Below, one piece after another: positions 31,255 through 40,700 of a stretch of 41,384 nucleotides of DNA. A program made the position numbers and the translations under genes. The DNA is taken from positions 1 to 41,384 of the forward strand of contig JAKFXC010000006.1 in assembly GCA_021731625.1 (NCBI GenBank). Direction: 5' to 3'. The notes below the pieces were generated by a model. That model saw only the letters and a list, made by a program, of their open reading frames with translations, had not been told where the DNA came from and did not search any database. Each line of letters begins with the position of its first letter. Within the stretch, counting starts at the first letter, position 1. This DNA is from Candidatus Omnitrophota bacterium (GTDB lineage: Bacteria; Omnitrophota; Gorgyraeia; Zapsychrales; Fredricksoniimonadaceae).

Positions 31255-32247
31255 TTACTTTTTCATCCAAGTCATCATGCCCCGGAGTCGGGCCCCCACC
31301 TTCTCAACCAGATGGTCTTCTCCGGCTTTGCGCATTTTCAAGAAATTCTTGCGGCCGGCTTTGTTTTCCGACATCCACTCCTTGGCAAATTTGCCCGACT
31401 GGATCTCTTTTAAAATTTTCTGCATCTCGGCGCGGGTGCGGGCGTTCACAATGCGTTTGCCTCGGGTCATGTCCCCGTATTCGGCGGTGTCGGAAACGCG
31501 TTTACGCATGCCCTGGATGCCGCCTTCATAAATCAAATCCACAATGAGTTTCAGCTCATGCGCGCATTCAAAATAGGCGATTTCCGGCTGGTAACCCGCT
31601 TTGACTAAGGTCTCAAACCCGGCCTTGATCAGCTCGCTGGCCCCGCCGCACAAAACAGTCTGCTCGCCGAATAAGTCCGTCTCAGTCTCTTCCTTAAATG
31701 TGGTCTGAATGATGCCCGCCCGGGACCCGCCAATGCCTTTGGCATAGGCCAGAGCAATTTTCAAAGCTTTGCCGGTGGCGTTTTGGTGAATAGCCACCAA
31801 ACACGGCACCCCTTTACCTTCTTCATACTGGCGGCGCACCAAGGAGCCGGGACCTTTAGGCGCGATCATAAACACGTCGACATTCTTAGGAGGCACGATA
31901 AATTTAAAATGGATATTAAACCCATGCGAAAACGCCAGGGCCTTGCCCTTCCCTATATAAGGGGCAATAGAATTCTTGTAAATGTCGGCCTGCAAATGGT
32001 CCTGCGTCAAGATCACCATGACATCGGCCACCTTGGCCGCTTCCTCAACGGAGACCGGCGCAAAACCGTCTTTTTTGGCTTGCTCGTAATTGGGGCCGCC
32101 GGGACGCTGGGCCACGATCACCTTGAGTCCGCTGTCGCGCAAATTCAGGGCCTGGCCCCTACCCTGGATCCCATATCCCACCACGGCAATAGTCTTATCC
32201 TTAATATCGTTGATATTGCAGTCTTTATCGTAATAAATTTTTGCCAT
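31255..32247 (-). CDS. ilvC: ketol-acid reductoisomerase
   Basis: About 330 residues, the class I (short) form. It converts 2-acetolactate to 2,3-dihydroxyisovalerate in valine, leucine and isoleucine synthesis. The Rossmann loop is [20 protein letters not shown]. The specificity loop (about 45-53) reads VAQRPGGPN, instead of the common GLRKGS-x-S text. Metal-binding segments are [13 protein letters not shown] and [29 protein letters not shown] carries the conserved histidine. The ATG at 32247 follows the aldolase stop by one base, with AGGGG nine bases before it. Upstream in-frame sequence is a shadow of the aldolase gene. Confidence 0.96.
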   Translation of the reverse strand: MAKIYYDKDCNINDIKDKTIAVVGYGIQGRGQALNLRDSGLKVIVAQRPGGPNYEQAKKDGFAPVSVEEAAKVADVMVILTQDHLQADIYKNSIAPYIGKGKALAFSHGFNIHFKFIVPPKNVDVFMIAPKGPGSLVRRQYEEGKGVPCLVAIHQNATGKALKIALAYAKGIGGSRAGIIQTTFKEETETDLFGEQTVLCGGASELIKAGFETLVKAGYQPEIAYFECAHELKLIVDLIYEGGIQGMRKRVSDTAEYGDMTRGKRIVNARTRAEMQKILKEIQSGKFAKEWMSENKAGRKNFLKMRKAGEDHLVEKVGARLRGMMTWMKK

Positions 32248-32248
32248 A

Positions 32249-33568
32249 TTAATCGTCCCCTTCGCCGTCCAAATGCGCCTGGGAGGCACGCAAGCCGATG
32301 GTGGAATCCACATTCTTAACGGTTGCAGTGATGAATTCTTTGGTGTTAGTCACGTTTAATTGTTTGAATAAAAATTCAAAATTCTTCTCGAGCTCCGCTG
32401 CGATGCCGTCTTTGATGTTTTCCGGCAGGCTCATGATCTCTTTTTTGAATTGCCCCAAAGCGCGTTTGCGGGCCTTGTAAATGTATTGCTCGTCGGTGTC
32501 GGTTGCTTTGCGCTCACTCTGGCAATTGGCCTTGGTCCATTCCATCATTTTGGCATACAGATCTTTGGGGAACAATTTGCTGTCCAAAGTCTTGTTTTGA
32601 AAATTGGTGGCCAAATGGATCTCAATGGCATTCACTTCCGGAAACTTATTGAAGGCATTGTCCGGCAACGTCGAGGCGCCATGCTGCACTGCCCCGCCCA
32701 TGCCGTATTTTTTCTGGGCGGCTTCCGACAAGGCTTTCAAAGTGTCAAAATCAACCTTGACGTCGGCGATTTTCCCGTCGGGCAAGACCACCCCCCCATG
32801 CGAAGTCCCGGTTTGCACCGAAATTTTGCTTAAACCCGTCAGGCCTTTGGGCAAGCTGGCATTGAACCCATCCATAAATGCCACCAATTCTTCGACGGTG
32901 CTGTTCTTGTGGCCCACTTCGCCGATTTCGCCGCCGACGGAGATTTCCAGGCCTTTGGGCTGTAGTTTGCGGATGTGCGCGGTCATGGCGGCGCAGACTT
33001 CGAAATTGTCCCTCTGTTGCTCCTTCAGAGTGGGTCGTTTTAAATCCACCGTAGTCGAGGAATCCACGTCAATATTATAAAACCCGGCGGCAATGCAATC
33101 TGCCACGTAATCTTTGAGTCCCGCCACTTCTTTGGCCTTGTTTTCCCAATACGCAGTGGCCTTGATTTGGCTGTGGTCACCCTGGATAAACACCGGGCCG
33201 GTGTATCCTTCTTTGATCGCCGCACCAAGCACCACCCCGACATATTCAATCGGCGGCTGGCTGGTGTAGCCCATTTCTGACTTAGCAATTTCAAAAATAA
33301 AGGCCCCGGCATTGTTCTTTTTGGCCACGCGGAATACGGCCTTAGCCAAATAGTAGGTCAAACAGCGCAAATTCATGGCAGGGGTGGTGAAATTCTTGCC
33401 CTGGCCTTTCCCGCGGGCGATATACGCATCGTGAATAGAAGCCAAAAAAATGCCTTTGGTCTTGGCCTCCGCATGGATCTGGCGGGCCAGCTTTTCTTTT
33501 TCCTTAATATCGTCGGTCAGGACTAACTGTTTGACCAAAGCATCAATGTCGGCAGTCACTTGCGGCAT
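32249..33568 (-). CDS. fba: class II fructose-bisphosphate aldolase family protein
   Basis: 439 residues of a zinc-dependent class II aldolase. Metal ligands and neighbours are visible: D131-H132 in [10 protein letters not shown]214 in [11 protein letters not shown]257 in [10 protein letters not shown] and H296 in [13 protein letters not shown]. It probably cleaves or forms fructose 1,6-bisphosphate in glycolysis/gluconeogenesis, though the exact ketose-bisphosphate is not determined by these motifs. It is about 80-100 residues longer than standard FbaA. The extra length lies at the N-terminus (a helical segment before [11 protein letters not shown]) and in a C-terminal helical tail of about 110 residues. 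GAGGAGG precedes the ATG at six to seven bases, and a strong promoter lies 32-60 bases upstream. Coupled to ilvC. Confidence 0.88.
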   Translation of the reverse strand: MPQVTADIDALVKQLVLTDDIKEKEKLARQIHAEAKTKGIFLASIHDAYIARGKGQGKNFTTPAMNLRCLTYYLAKAVFRVAKKNNAGAFIFEIAKSEMGYTSQPPIEYVGVVLGAAIKEGYTGPVFIQGDHSQIKATAYWENKAKEVAGLKDYVADCIAAGFYNIDVDSSTTVDLKRPTLKEQQRDNFEVCAAMTAHIRKLQPKGLEISVGGEIGEVGHKNSTVEELVAFMDGFNASLPKGLTGLSKISVQTGTSHGGVVLPDGKIADVKVDFDTLKALSEAAQKKYGMGGAVQHGASTLPDNAFNKFPEVNAIEIHLATNFQNKTLDSKLFPKDLYAKMMEWTKANCQSERKATDTDEQYIYKARKRALGQFKKEIMSLPENIKDGIAAELEKNFEFLFKQLNVTNTKEFITATVKNVDSTIGLRASQAHLDGEGDD

Positions 33569-33599
33569 GAGATCCTCCTCATTGTTTATAAAGGGAATT

Positions 33600-33628
33600 A
33601 CTATATCAAATCTGTGTATGGCTGTAAA
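33600..33628 (-). promoter_or_regulatory. sigma70-type promoter of the aldolase-ilvC operon
   Basis: TTTACA (33623-33628) and TATAGT (33600-33605) are separated by exactly 17 bases on the minus strand, each one base from consensus. Predicted start near 33593 gives a 25-base leader containing the GAGGAGG ribosome site. This is the best promoter in the window. Confidence 0.7.
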
Positions 33629-33725
33629 GAAGGGAAATCACCCGAGGGACCTTGATAATTTATGCTTTTGGATTTCTATTTAATTACTTTTAGCTGATCA
33701 ATTAAAGGAAGAATATCCTAAATCT

Positions 33726-33839
33726 CTATTTTGGGGACTCATACACAACCTCAACATTTTCATAGATACATCGGCGTTTAATAGGGTTTCTGGTCGGGGC
33801 TAATCCCAAAACGGGAAGAATATTAGCTATGGGGGGCAT
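33726..33839 (-). pseudogene. frame-shifted relic of a GGID-protein C-terminal tail
   Basis: From ATG at 33839 the frame encodes MPPIANILPVLGLAPTRNP, then IKRRCIYENVEVVYESPK, ending TAG at 33726-33728. Upstream it stays open as far as about 33876 (GLVNGLVPKIIT before MPPIAN). NGLVPKIIT-MPPIANILPVLGL matches the end of the 1129-residue protein (QGLLPQVTG, INNILPMLGL) and the end of the preceding gene (DTLYPVIDT, NFLELIGL). It therefore looks like an additional copy of the conserved tail, separated from the 1291-residue protein by a stop and a one-base shift of frame. It could be a decayed extension of that protein or what remains of a deleted paralogue. No ribosome site is present. Confidence 0.55.
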
Positions 33840-33868
33840 GGTAATAATTTTAGGCACCAACCCATTTA

Positions 33869-36800
33869 CTAAACCTTAGACAATTTAACGGTTGGTGAAG
33901 AATCTATCTTCTGATTAAGGCCAATCAATTCAAGGAAATTCGGAGCCGGAGCTATGGTGTCAATGACGGGGTATAAGGTATCGATTCTGATGTGATCCAA
34001 ATTCCGCATTTGAATGAACATAGCTTTGTCGAAGGTCGCGTTTTTCTCAATTTTCAAATCAATATTTTTCTTGTTTAAGTCGATACCACCGGGTGCTATT
34101 GCCGCCCTGTCAGCAATGGAAATGCGCACATTCATCACCTGACCTCGTGCCATTCTCCTTCCCCAAGCCAAACCAGTATGAAAAGACAGTTGCGTCACCG
34201 GATAATTAGTCTCGATTTCCACAACATTTTCTTTCTCAGGTGTAACCCGAATTGACCTAGCAAACCGTTCCGAGCCATGTGACTCGCCTTCAGGAAGCGC
34301 CCTAACAAAAATGTCACCTGCAGGGCCAGACCAATTGAATCGGATGGTCCACTTGGCAGTTCGTCCAAAGGTCCCTCGGGCTGGGCTGAAATCCTTGTAG
34401 TTGGATCGCATATCTCCCTCACCCCAAGATTCCAAACGAACCGATTCACCCTGCCCTGCTGAGGCGGCTTTCTGGGGCGATCTCTGTGGTAGTTCTGGTT
34501 TGGCCGGCGCTGGCGCCACTGAAGGGACCGCCGGTAAACGGGAAGCGGGAGATGGCGAAGATTCACTTGCCGTGTAGCTAAAATTAGTGATCTCGCCATT
34601 GACCAAGCGTTGATCCCAGGCTAATCCAAAATGAAATGATAATTGTTGGACAGGATAATTTGACGTAAATGAAAGCTCTTTTTCTCCGGGAGCAACATCA
34701 ATCAATTGAGCCCCGCCCTGATCACCATAGGAAGCGCCTTCAGGCAGCAGTCTTAAGAAAATTTGACCGGCCGGACCATTCCACGTGAATCGGACATTCC
34801 ACTGGGTCTGTTTTCCAAACGCACCCTTTGCCGGCCGAAAATCAACAAACCGAGAATGAATGTCTCCTTTATCGTAGGTTCCCAAACGAACATTCTGTCT
34901 TGACCCCGAGGTTGACGTCTCAGGGGCTGAAGGAGCGGTCGCTTCCCGCTGGCTCGACGGCGAAGGCACTTGACCACTCCGCTGAGTCCCGCTGGGAAGT
35001 GCTAATTTCACCGGGGTTCTGGCATTGTCCAATTGGCGTTGCCTCTCCAACAGCTTTAGATGCACAGGTGAGAATGCCCACGAATTTTTTCCTCCTAAAA
35101 CAAACACATCATTACCTAGTAATACCAAAGCTGGCCATACGGTAGAAGCCGTATTTTCGATAGGGTTACCCCACCATCCAAAAGGAATAAAATACCGCTC
35201 ATTGGTATATTTGTACCCTTTAAATATAACGCGGCCATCGTAGGTATAAACTACGCTTTGCCCTTCGATCCCCTCAAGCATTCCAATGGCATCTTGCTCC
35301 GCCTCTGTGGCATAACTGGGATAATGCTGCGCCAAAATCATCACTGTTTGGAGGGAGAATCCTGTCCATTCCTGACTTATGATATTGTGACCGTCGGTAT
35401 ATCCAATACCTTGAAATTTGTTGCCTTGCAAATATCCCGCGCGTCTTTTAGTTTCTTGCCAAATTTTGAGGGCCGTACCCTTGCCAAACCATTCGTCGAT
35501 TGTTCCGGGAGTCATGATACTGACCGACCAAGCATTAACGTCCGACGCAAAAGTTTTACTAGCAATAAATCTTCCACCTTCGTATTGGCCGCCTTGTAAA
35601 AAGATGTTATTGGCTTTATCCCAAGCATGATTCCGCAAATAATTTTCAATGCCTTTCATTTTATTAAGGTACTTTTTATCTCCGGACACTTCATACATGG
35701 CCCTTAAGGCGGCATACAAGGATAAATTATTCTCCGTCGATATATTTTTATCCGGCGCAAAACCATCGCCAAACGTTCCGCTAGGCGCATAATAGACAGC
35801 TCCAATGGGGGATGTTATCAGATCTAAGGCCTGGAAGATACTTTCGGCCAACTTAAACTCTTTGCTGGCTAGAATTCTGGCTTTATTGCCGTTAAATTTG
35901 AGATGCGCCAACTGCACCTGTACTAAGATTTGCCAAGCATTTTCTCCCGTAATCGGCTGCCAATCCGCCCAAACAATTAAATTCCTATCATAATCTGGAC
36001 CGGGATATCCGGGAAAATGATCAGCTCCAGTAAGTGGATCTTTTTGCTCCCACTCGGGTGCAATAATCCTAAAAAAGGACCCTTGTTGTTTACTAGGCAT
36101 TGTCTTGCCTTGGTAGTTAAAATGCCGAGGGTCAGAAGCCCGAATGGTATCTAATCGACCATACTGTCCTGAAATATAAATGTCTGTCACAACCTCGGCC
36201 GCTTTCGGATTGCCCATAATAGCCTGAAAATACTGCCATAAAGAAGCATCATAGGTGGATACGCCTCTATTGATAATGACTCTTTCAATGACGCCTTGTA
36301 ATGCCGTTTTGCCCCGGATTGATTTCCACAACTCCATCTGTGCCTTCGGGTCCGTCGGAAGTCTGTAAATGCGCGGCATGCCTTGGCCTAATTCATCGCT
36401 TTTATAAACATTATCATCCAGCCAAACTTTCATACGCTCGACGGACGCCAGTCGCCTGGGGTCAATTTTGGAAGTCGATGGCGTGTTCTTCTGGGCAAGT
36501 TCGATTTCTTGCGACGCGACCTTATTGAAAGAAAATATCCCGGTAAAAGCCAATGTGCCTGACATAACGGCAGCCGCCACTGTTTTACTGCGCATCGCAT
36601 TATCTTGCGACAGGGCAGCCGGCGCCTCTGAAGCCGCTGACCAAGAGACCTGGAACATCTCTCCAGATCTGGCATTACTGATGGAACCAAACGCCAGTGG
36701 CATAGTGAGAAAACCCGCTACAATCAGCTTGCCTAATCCTTTCCCAAAAAATCCTCCGGATGTGTACTTGCGGGGAGTTATATGCTGATTGGGTGTACTG

Positions 36801-37744
36801 TAATCATCCTTAATATAGTTGTAAACCCCCTTTTTAAAAGCTTCCAAATATTGCCGATAAATGCGTTCATTGGCCTCTTTATCATTTAAGGCAATGCCGC
36901 TGGTTTTGTGTTGATCGACATACAGTTTTCCTATAATGCCGTCTTTCATGCGGATTTTATACCAGGTGGCTAAAATCATGCCTTGATAGATCTGCCGCAA
37001 ATTGGCAAAATGCTCACCCTCATTGATTTCTTTTTCCAAGGCCGGAAGAATGATTTCACGTACAATTTGAGACGCAACGGAATGCTGAGGCGAAGACGTC
37101 CTTTTCTGGTTTTTATCCAGCGCCAAATAATCCTCTTCCAGCATCACTTTCAATCTTGAATCGATCAAAAATGCGCCTTCACTGTGCTCATAAATACTGG
37201 CCTTTTGAGGCACAATCCAGACTTTATTAAAGGTATTAAGTGGAATATTCGAAGTGCCGAATTGGCTCTGGGCCTGCGCATACACTTGATCCCAAAACTT
37301 CTTGCCCATTTCCTTTTCAGGAAAAGTTAACGAAGCGCTTAGCTGTTTAAGAATATAATCCTGTGCAAGCAGATCTCGTCCCATCTCGGTTTCGCCCAAG
37401 GCTTGGGGAATAATACGGTCCTTCTCGTAGGGAGAAAGGTTAACCCACATCTCGTCTTCGGGAACAGTCAAAGCGGCCAGAAAATATTTGATCAGTTTCA
37501 TGGACTGATCTTTGAGCGCGTCCCCTTTTAAACCGGTGTCGCCGGAATCGATGAGGAAATCAAATTTAAAAGGCTCCTGAGAACGCAGCCTCAGACCTTT
37601 TAAGGAAACAGGCATGTAAGGTTTAGAAATGTGCAGCATTTGCCCCGGCGCAGGCAAAGGTGCCAACTGCGCATATGAACGTGCAGGCAGTAATGAGACA
37701 ACAAAGGATACCATAACTAAAAGCACTATGGACCTTCTTAACAT
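33869..37744 (-). CDS. giant exported protein with shared N-module, glycosidase-like domain, two beta repeats and GGID tail
   Basis: About 1291 residues. Signal peptide 1-26 (MLRRSIVLLVMV, ending SYAQ); the start at 37744 has AAGGAG nine bases upstream, while an ATG eight codons earlier has none. Residues about 27-331 are the module shared with the next gene (EMWVNLSPYEKDRII, LAQDYILKQLSASL, NTFNKVWIV, LKVMLEEDYLALDK), ending PRKYTSGG at 324-331. Two hydrophobic stretches follow, near 338-355 and 388-405. Residues about 432-897 look like an (alpha/alpha)6 glycosidase-type domain (STENNLSLYAALRAMYEVSG, SQEWTGFSLQTVMIL, FGWWGNPIENTASTVWPAL). Two homologous beta domains occupy about 950-1058 and 1099-1209, joined by Pro/Ser-rich linkers. 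The tail has GGIDLNKKNIDL (from 1219) and LYPVIDTIAPAPNFLELIGL. Probably a surface or periplasmic glycan-active protein; enzyme class not assigned. Confidence 0.8.
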   Translation of the reverse strand: MLRRSIVLLVMVSFVVSLLPARSYAQLAPLPAPGQMLHISKPYMPVSLKGLRLRSQEPFKFDFLIDSGDTGLKGDALKDQSMKLIKYFLAALTVPEDEMWVNLSPYEKDRIIPQALGETEMGRDLLAQDYILKQLSASLTFPEKEMGKKFWDQVYAQAQSQFGTSNIPLNTFNKVWIVPQKASIYEHSEGAFLIDSRLKVMLEEDYLALDKNQKRTSSPQHSVASQIVREIILPALEKEINEGEHFANLRQIYQGMILATWYKIRMKDGIIGKLYVDQHKTSGIALNDKEANERIYRQYLEAFKKGVYNYIKDDYSTPNQHITPRKYTSGGFFGKGLGKLIVAGFLTMPLAFGSISNARSGEMFQVSWSAASEAPAALSQDNAMRSKTVAAAVMSGTLAFTGIFSFNKVASQEIELAQKNTPSTSKIDPRRLASVERMKVWLDDNVYKSDELGQGMPRIYRLPTDPKAQMELWKSIRGKTALQGVIERVIINRGVSTYDASLWQYFQAIMGNPKAAEVVTDIYISGQYGRLDTIRASDPRHFNYQGKTMPSKQQGSFFRIIAPEWEQKDPLTGADHFPGYPGPDYDRNLIVWADWQPITGENAWQILVQVQLAHLKFNGNKARILASKEFKLAESIFQALDLITSPIGAVYYAPSGTFGDGFAPDKNISTENNLSLYAALRAMYEVSGDKKYLNKMKGIENYLRNHAWDKANNIFLQGGQYEGGRFIASKTFASDVNAWSVSIMTPGTIDEWFGKGTALKIWQETKRRAGYLQGNKFQGIGYTDGHNIISQEWTGFSLQTVMILAQHYPSYATEAEQDAIGMLEGIEGQSVVYTYDGRVIFKGYKYTNERYFIPFGWWGNPIENTASTVWPALVLLGNDVFVLGGKNSWAFSPVHLKLLERQRQLDNARTPVKLALPSGTQRSGQVPSPSSQREATAPSAPETSTSGSRQNVRLGTYDKGDIHSRFVDFRPAKGAFGKQTQWNVRFTWNGPAGQIFLRLLPEGASYGDQGGAQLIDVAPGEKELSFTSNYPVQQLSFHFGLAWDQRLVNGEITNFSYTASESSPSPASRLPAVPSVAPAPAKPELPQRSPQKAASAGQGESVRLESWGEGDMRSNYKDFSPARGTFGRTAKWTIRFNWSGPAGDIFVRALPEGESHGSERFARSIRVTPEKENVVEIETNYPVTQLSFHTGLAWGRRMARGQVMNVRISIADRAAIAPGGIDLNKKNIDLKIEKNATFDKAMFIQMRNLDHIRIDTLYPVIDTIAPAPNFLELIGLNQKIDSSPTVKLSKV

Positions 37745-37771
37745 ACCCTCTGTCTCCTTGAGTGCCATTTA

Positions 37772-40700
37772 TTAAATTTGCGCCAGCTTTTCTTTCTCAT
37801 CTTGTCTTCCCACAGGCAAGCCTAACATAGGAAGGATATTGTTAATCTGCCTAAAACCGGTAACCTGTGGCAACAGGCCTTGAAAATTTCCGCCTTCAAA
37901 CTGCTGGAGCATTGCCGGATCGAACTTAATCGCCACGCCTGGTCCGTCTTTTCGCATTTGAATGTTCGATGCATCAAAGTCGATACCACCCTGGACTTCT
38001 TGATTTTCAATGTTCATGGCGTTATCAATTTCCAGAGAATTGAGGGTCGCCACGGCGTTATAGTTGCCGCCCGGCAAAGTTCCAACATGCGTGTTTTCGC
38101 CGGTTTGAATCACGACCCTCCTAAGCATTCTTCCTCTCGAATTCCTAACAGTAACATCCCGGGAATTATCACCAGGGCTAGCTCTTAATGGATTTGAATA
38201 GGATACCGGCCTATTCTCATCATCGCCTACAAATACGAATTGCACAACAACGTTTCCGGGTGCCGACGCTTGATAATTAAAATTTAAGCGAACGGTTTGC
38301 CCATCGACAACTTTAACCTGGGTTGGAAGATCTTTATATGCGGACCGGGCCCTATACTCCGGACTATGATATTCTCGCGCTCCGGCTAAAGAAATTTCCC
38401 TTCCTGTGGATTGTTGCGCCCCTGGCTGCTGGATTTCAAATGACAGCGGTGGCTGGGCTTGCTTAGGCGCTGGTTTTGGAGCTGGAGGCGGAACCTCAAA
38501 TGTCAGCGACGGACTTGACGATGGCGCTGCCGATTGGGGCGTAACAGCACCTACCCGTTGCATAAACTCCGATAAAAATCCTCTAAGATAGCCATTGACC
38601 CATACTTCTGGTCCAGTTTGCGCTTGCGCCCCAAAGTCATCGATTGCTCCCAAAATGAGCGGCGCGGTTTCTTTTGTTGCCATCTTGGGCTCCGTTAGCA
38701 GCGCTTGTCCCATCCATTTTCGTCTCTCAATATTTTCACGACGATTTGTAAGAGTCTTAATGATCTCGGGAACGGCCCGGGCCCCCATTCCTCTAAGTCT
38801 AATCATATCAGGACTGTTCCACCCGCCTCCTGCATCTTCAAGGGAGTAACTGGATATATATCGTCTAGCCTCCGCATCATCCGCTGGAGCTGCAGACACC
38901 CCCCCCTGTAAGAGAAGAAAGGTCGCCAGCGTAATGCCGGTAAAAGTCTTATTAAGCCACGCCGTCGAAATCATGGCTTGTTGGCTGCCGCTTTTTATTA
39001 GTTCAGCAACTTCTTGAGGAGATTTTCCGGAAAGATAATACTTATTATCGAACACAGTGGTGGGATATTTGAAAACCTCTCCTGTGCGCACCAATTGACT
39101 GGCCAGTCTAAAAGGCAGCACCAGTCCAGGTACATTTTCTATCGGAATAGACCTCGCAAAACGCTCGATATAAACTGCATCAATTTCGCGTGAATAAAGA
39201 TCAACCCTAGTGAAAGGTTCTAGACCGTGCAGCTCACTTTCTTTGCGGAGTGAGAGCTCTCCCTGCACATACTTAAACCAACCTTCGGTGATCGCACGTT
39301 CGACAAACAATTTGCTCACCTTAAAACCTGGTTTGAGGCCCTGCACTTCGAACATACCGTACTCTTCGGGGTAAGCTGTCTTAAACAAACTTAACTCCTG
39401 GGCAACAGTCTCTTTATTCGCCGGCAAACTGCCCCAGCTTTTTTTACCCACGACCAAACCTTTTTTTTGCAACAGATCGGTAAGCGGTATGGTTAGAAAA
39501 AACTTTCCTCCCAAAAGGACCATGTCGCCGGTGCGCATCATCTCCGCAGCTTGCTGACTGCCTACCTGTAAACTAAAGCCAGGATAATTTTCAAACTCAA
39601 GTCTCGTATCAAAGGGCGGAACTTCCCCTTTGATCGTTTGAAACCATCGCATTTCGCGACTTTCATCGGCGACATTGTCAAAAGGACCTTCTTGTCCAGC
39701 CCTTAAATAATCTCGTAAGGAAACTTTACCGTCCGGGCCAATTTGGAGGTAGCCCTCCTTCAAATAAAAACCGGCTTCCACAGGCCGCATTTTATCTGAA
39801 ATGCCATCGACGTCGATAAAATCGATTTTATTGCCATAAAATTTGTTAAATAAGTTTACCTGTGAATTAAGTTCCGCAGCAGATAAAGGTCTGACCGGCA
39901 CCGTCGGTCTAGAATAAGGAGTCGTCGGGGGTTGCAATTGCCTCACCCAGCTGTAGTATCTGCCCATCATTTCGCCACTGCCAGCCTCAGCTGGAGCAGG
40001 GCCTTGGACGGTTGCCACACTCAAGGCCAACAAAAACGTCCCGATTGCCTTTGGCAGCGAGATCATGGCGCGTTCCCTGGTCAGGGTCACGTCCAGCAAC
40101 CTAAGCCCGCCCGAAAAGTATTTTCTGGGCAGCGCTTTTTGCGAATTCTTGCTGACGTCTTCCTTAATTAAGCTAAACACACCCTTCTTATAGGCCTTCA
40201 AGTACTGCTGGTAAATTTTATTATTGAGGGTTTTGTCGCGTTCATCGACGCCGGAAGTTTTGGATTGATTTGTATAAACTTGATTTAAAAGCGCATTCTG
40301 GACCGACTCTTTATACCATTTGGCGAGTACGAGCGCGTTATACATTTGGCGGAGCGTGGCGAAGTTTTTTCCCTGATTGATTTCTCGTTCAAGCTCGGGC
40401 AGGATGATGTCGCGCATCACTTGGGAAACGCCGGAGCTGGAGGTAGTAGTCCCCTTCGGGGACGTAGCGCTTTTGTTGTTCTTATCGAGCGCTACGTAAT
40501 CTTCCTCCAGCATGACCTTCAAATGGGTGTCCACCACATAAACCGTGTCCTGATGCTCATAAACACTGGCCTTGTCTCCGACGATCCATACTTTATTAAA
40601 GGTATTGACCGGCAGCTGCACCTTGCCGCCCAGGCGCTCTCCGGCCTGTTGATAGACCCTGTCCCAAAATGCCTTGCCTAAGCCCTTTTCCGGGTAAACC

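Larger units (their letters stand above)
33569..33868. other. 300-bp intergenic region before the aldolase gene
   Basis: Contains the aldolase promoter (33600-33628) near the low end and a coding relic (33726-33839) near the high end. Between them, 33629-33725 is AT-rich with no convincing gene or hairpin. I see no intrinsic terminator for the giant-protein operon. Confidence 0.6.
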
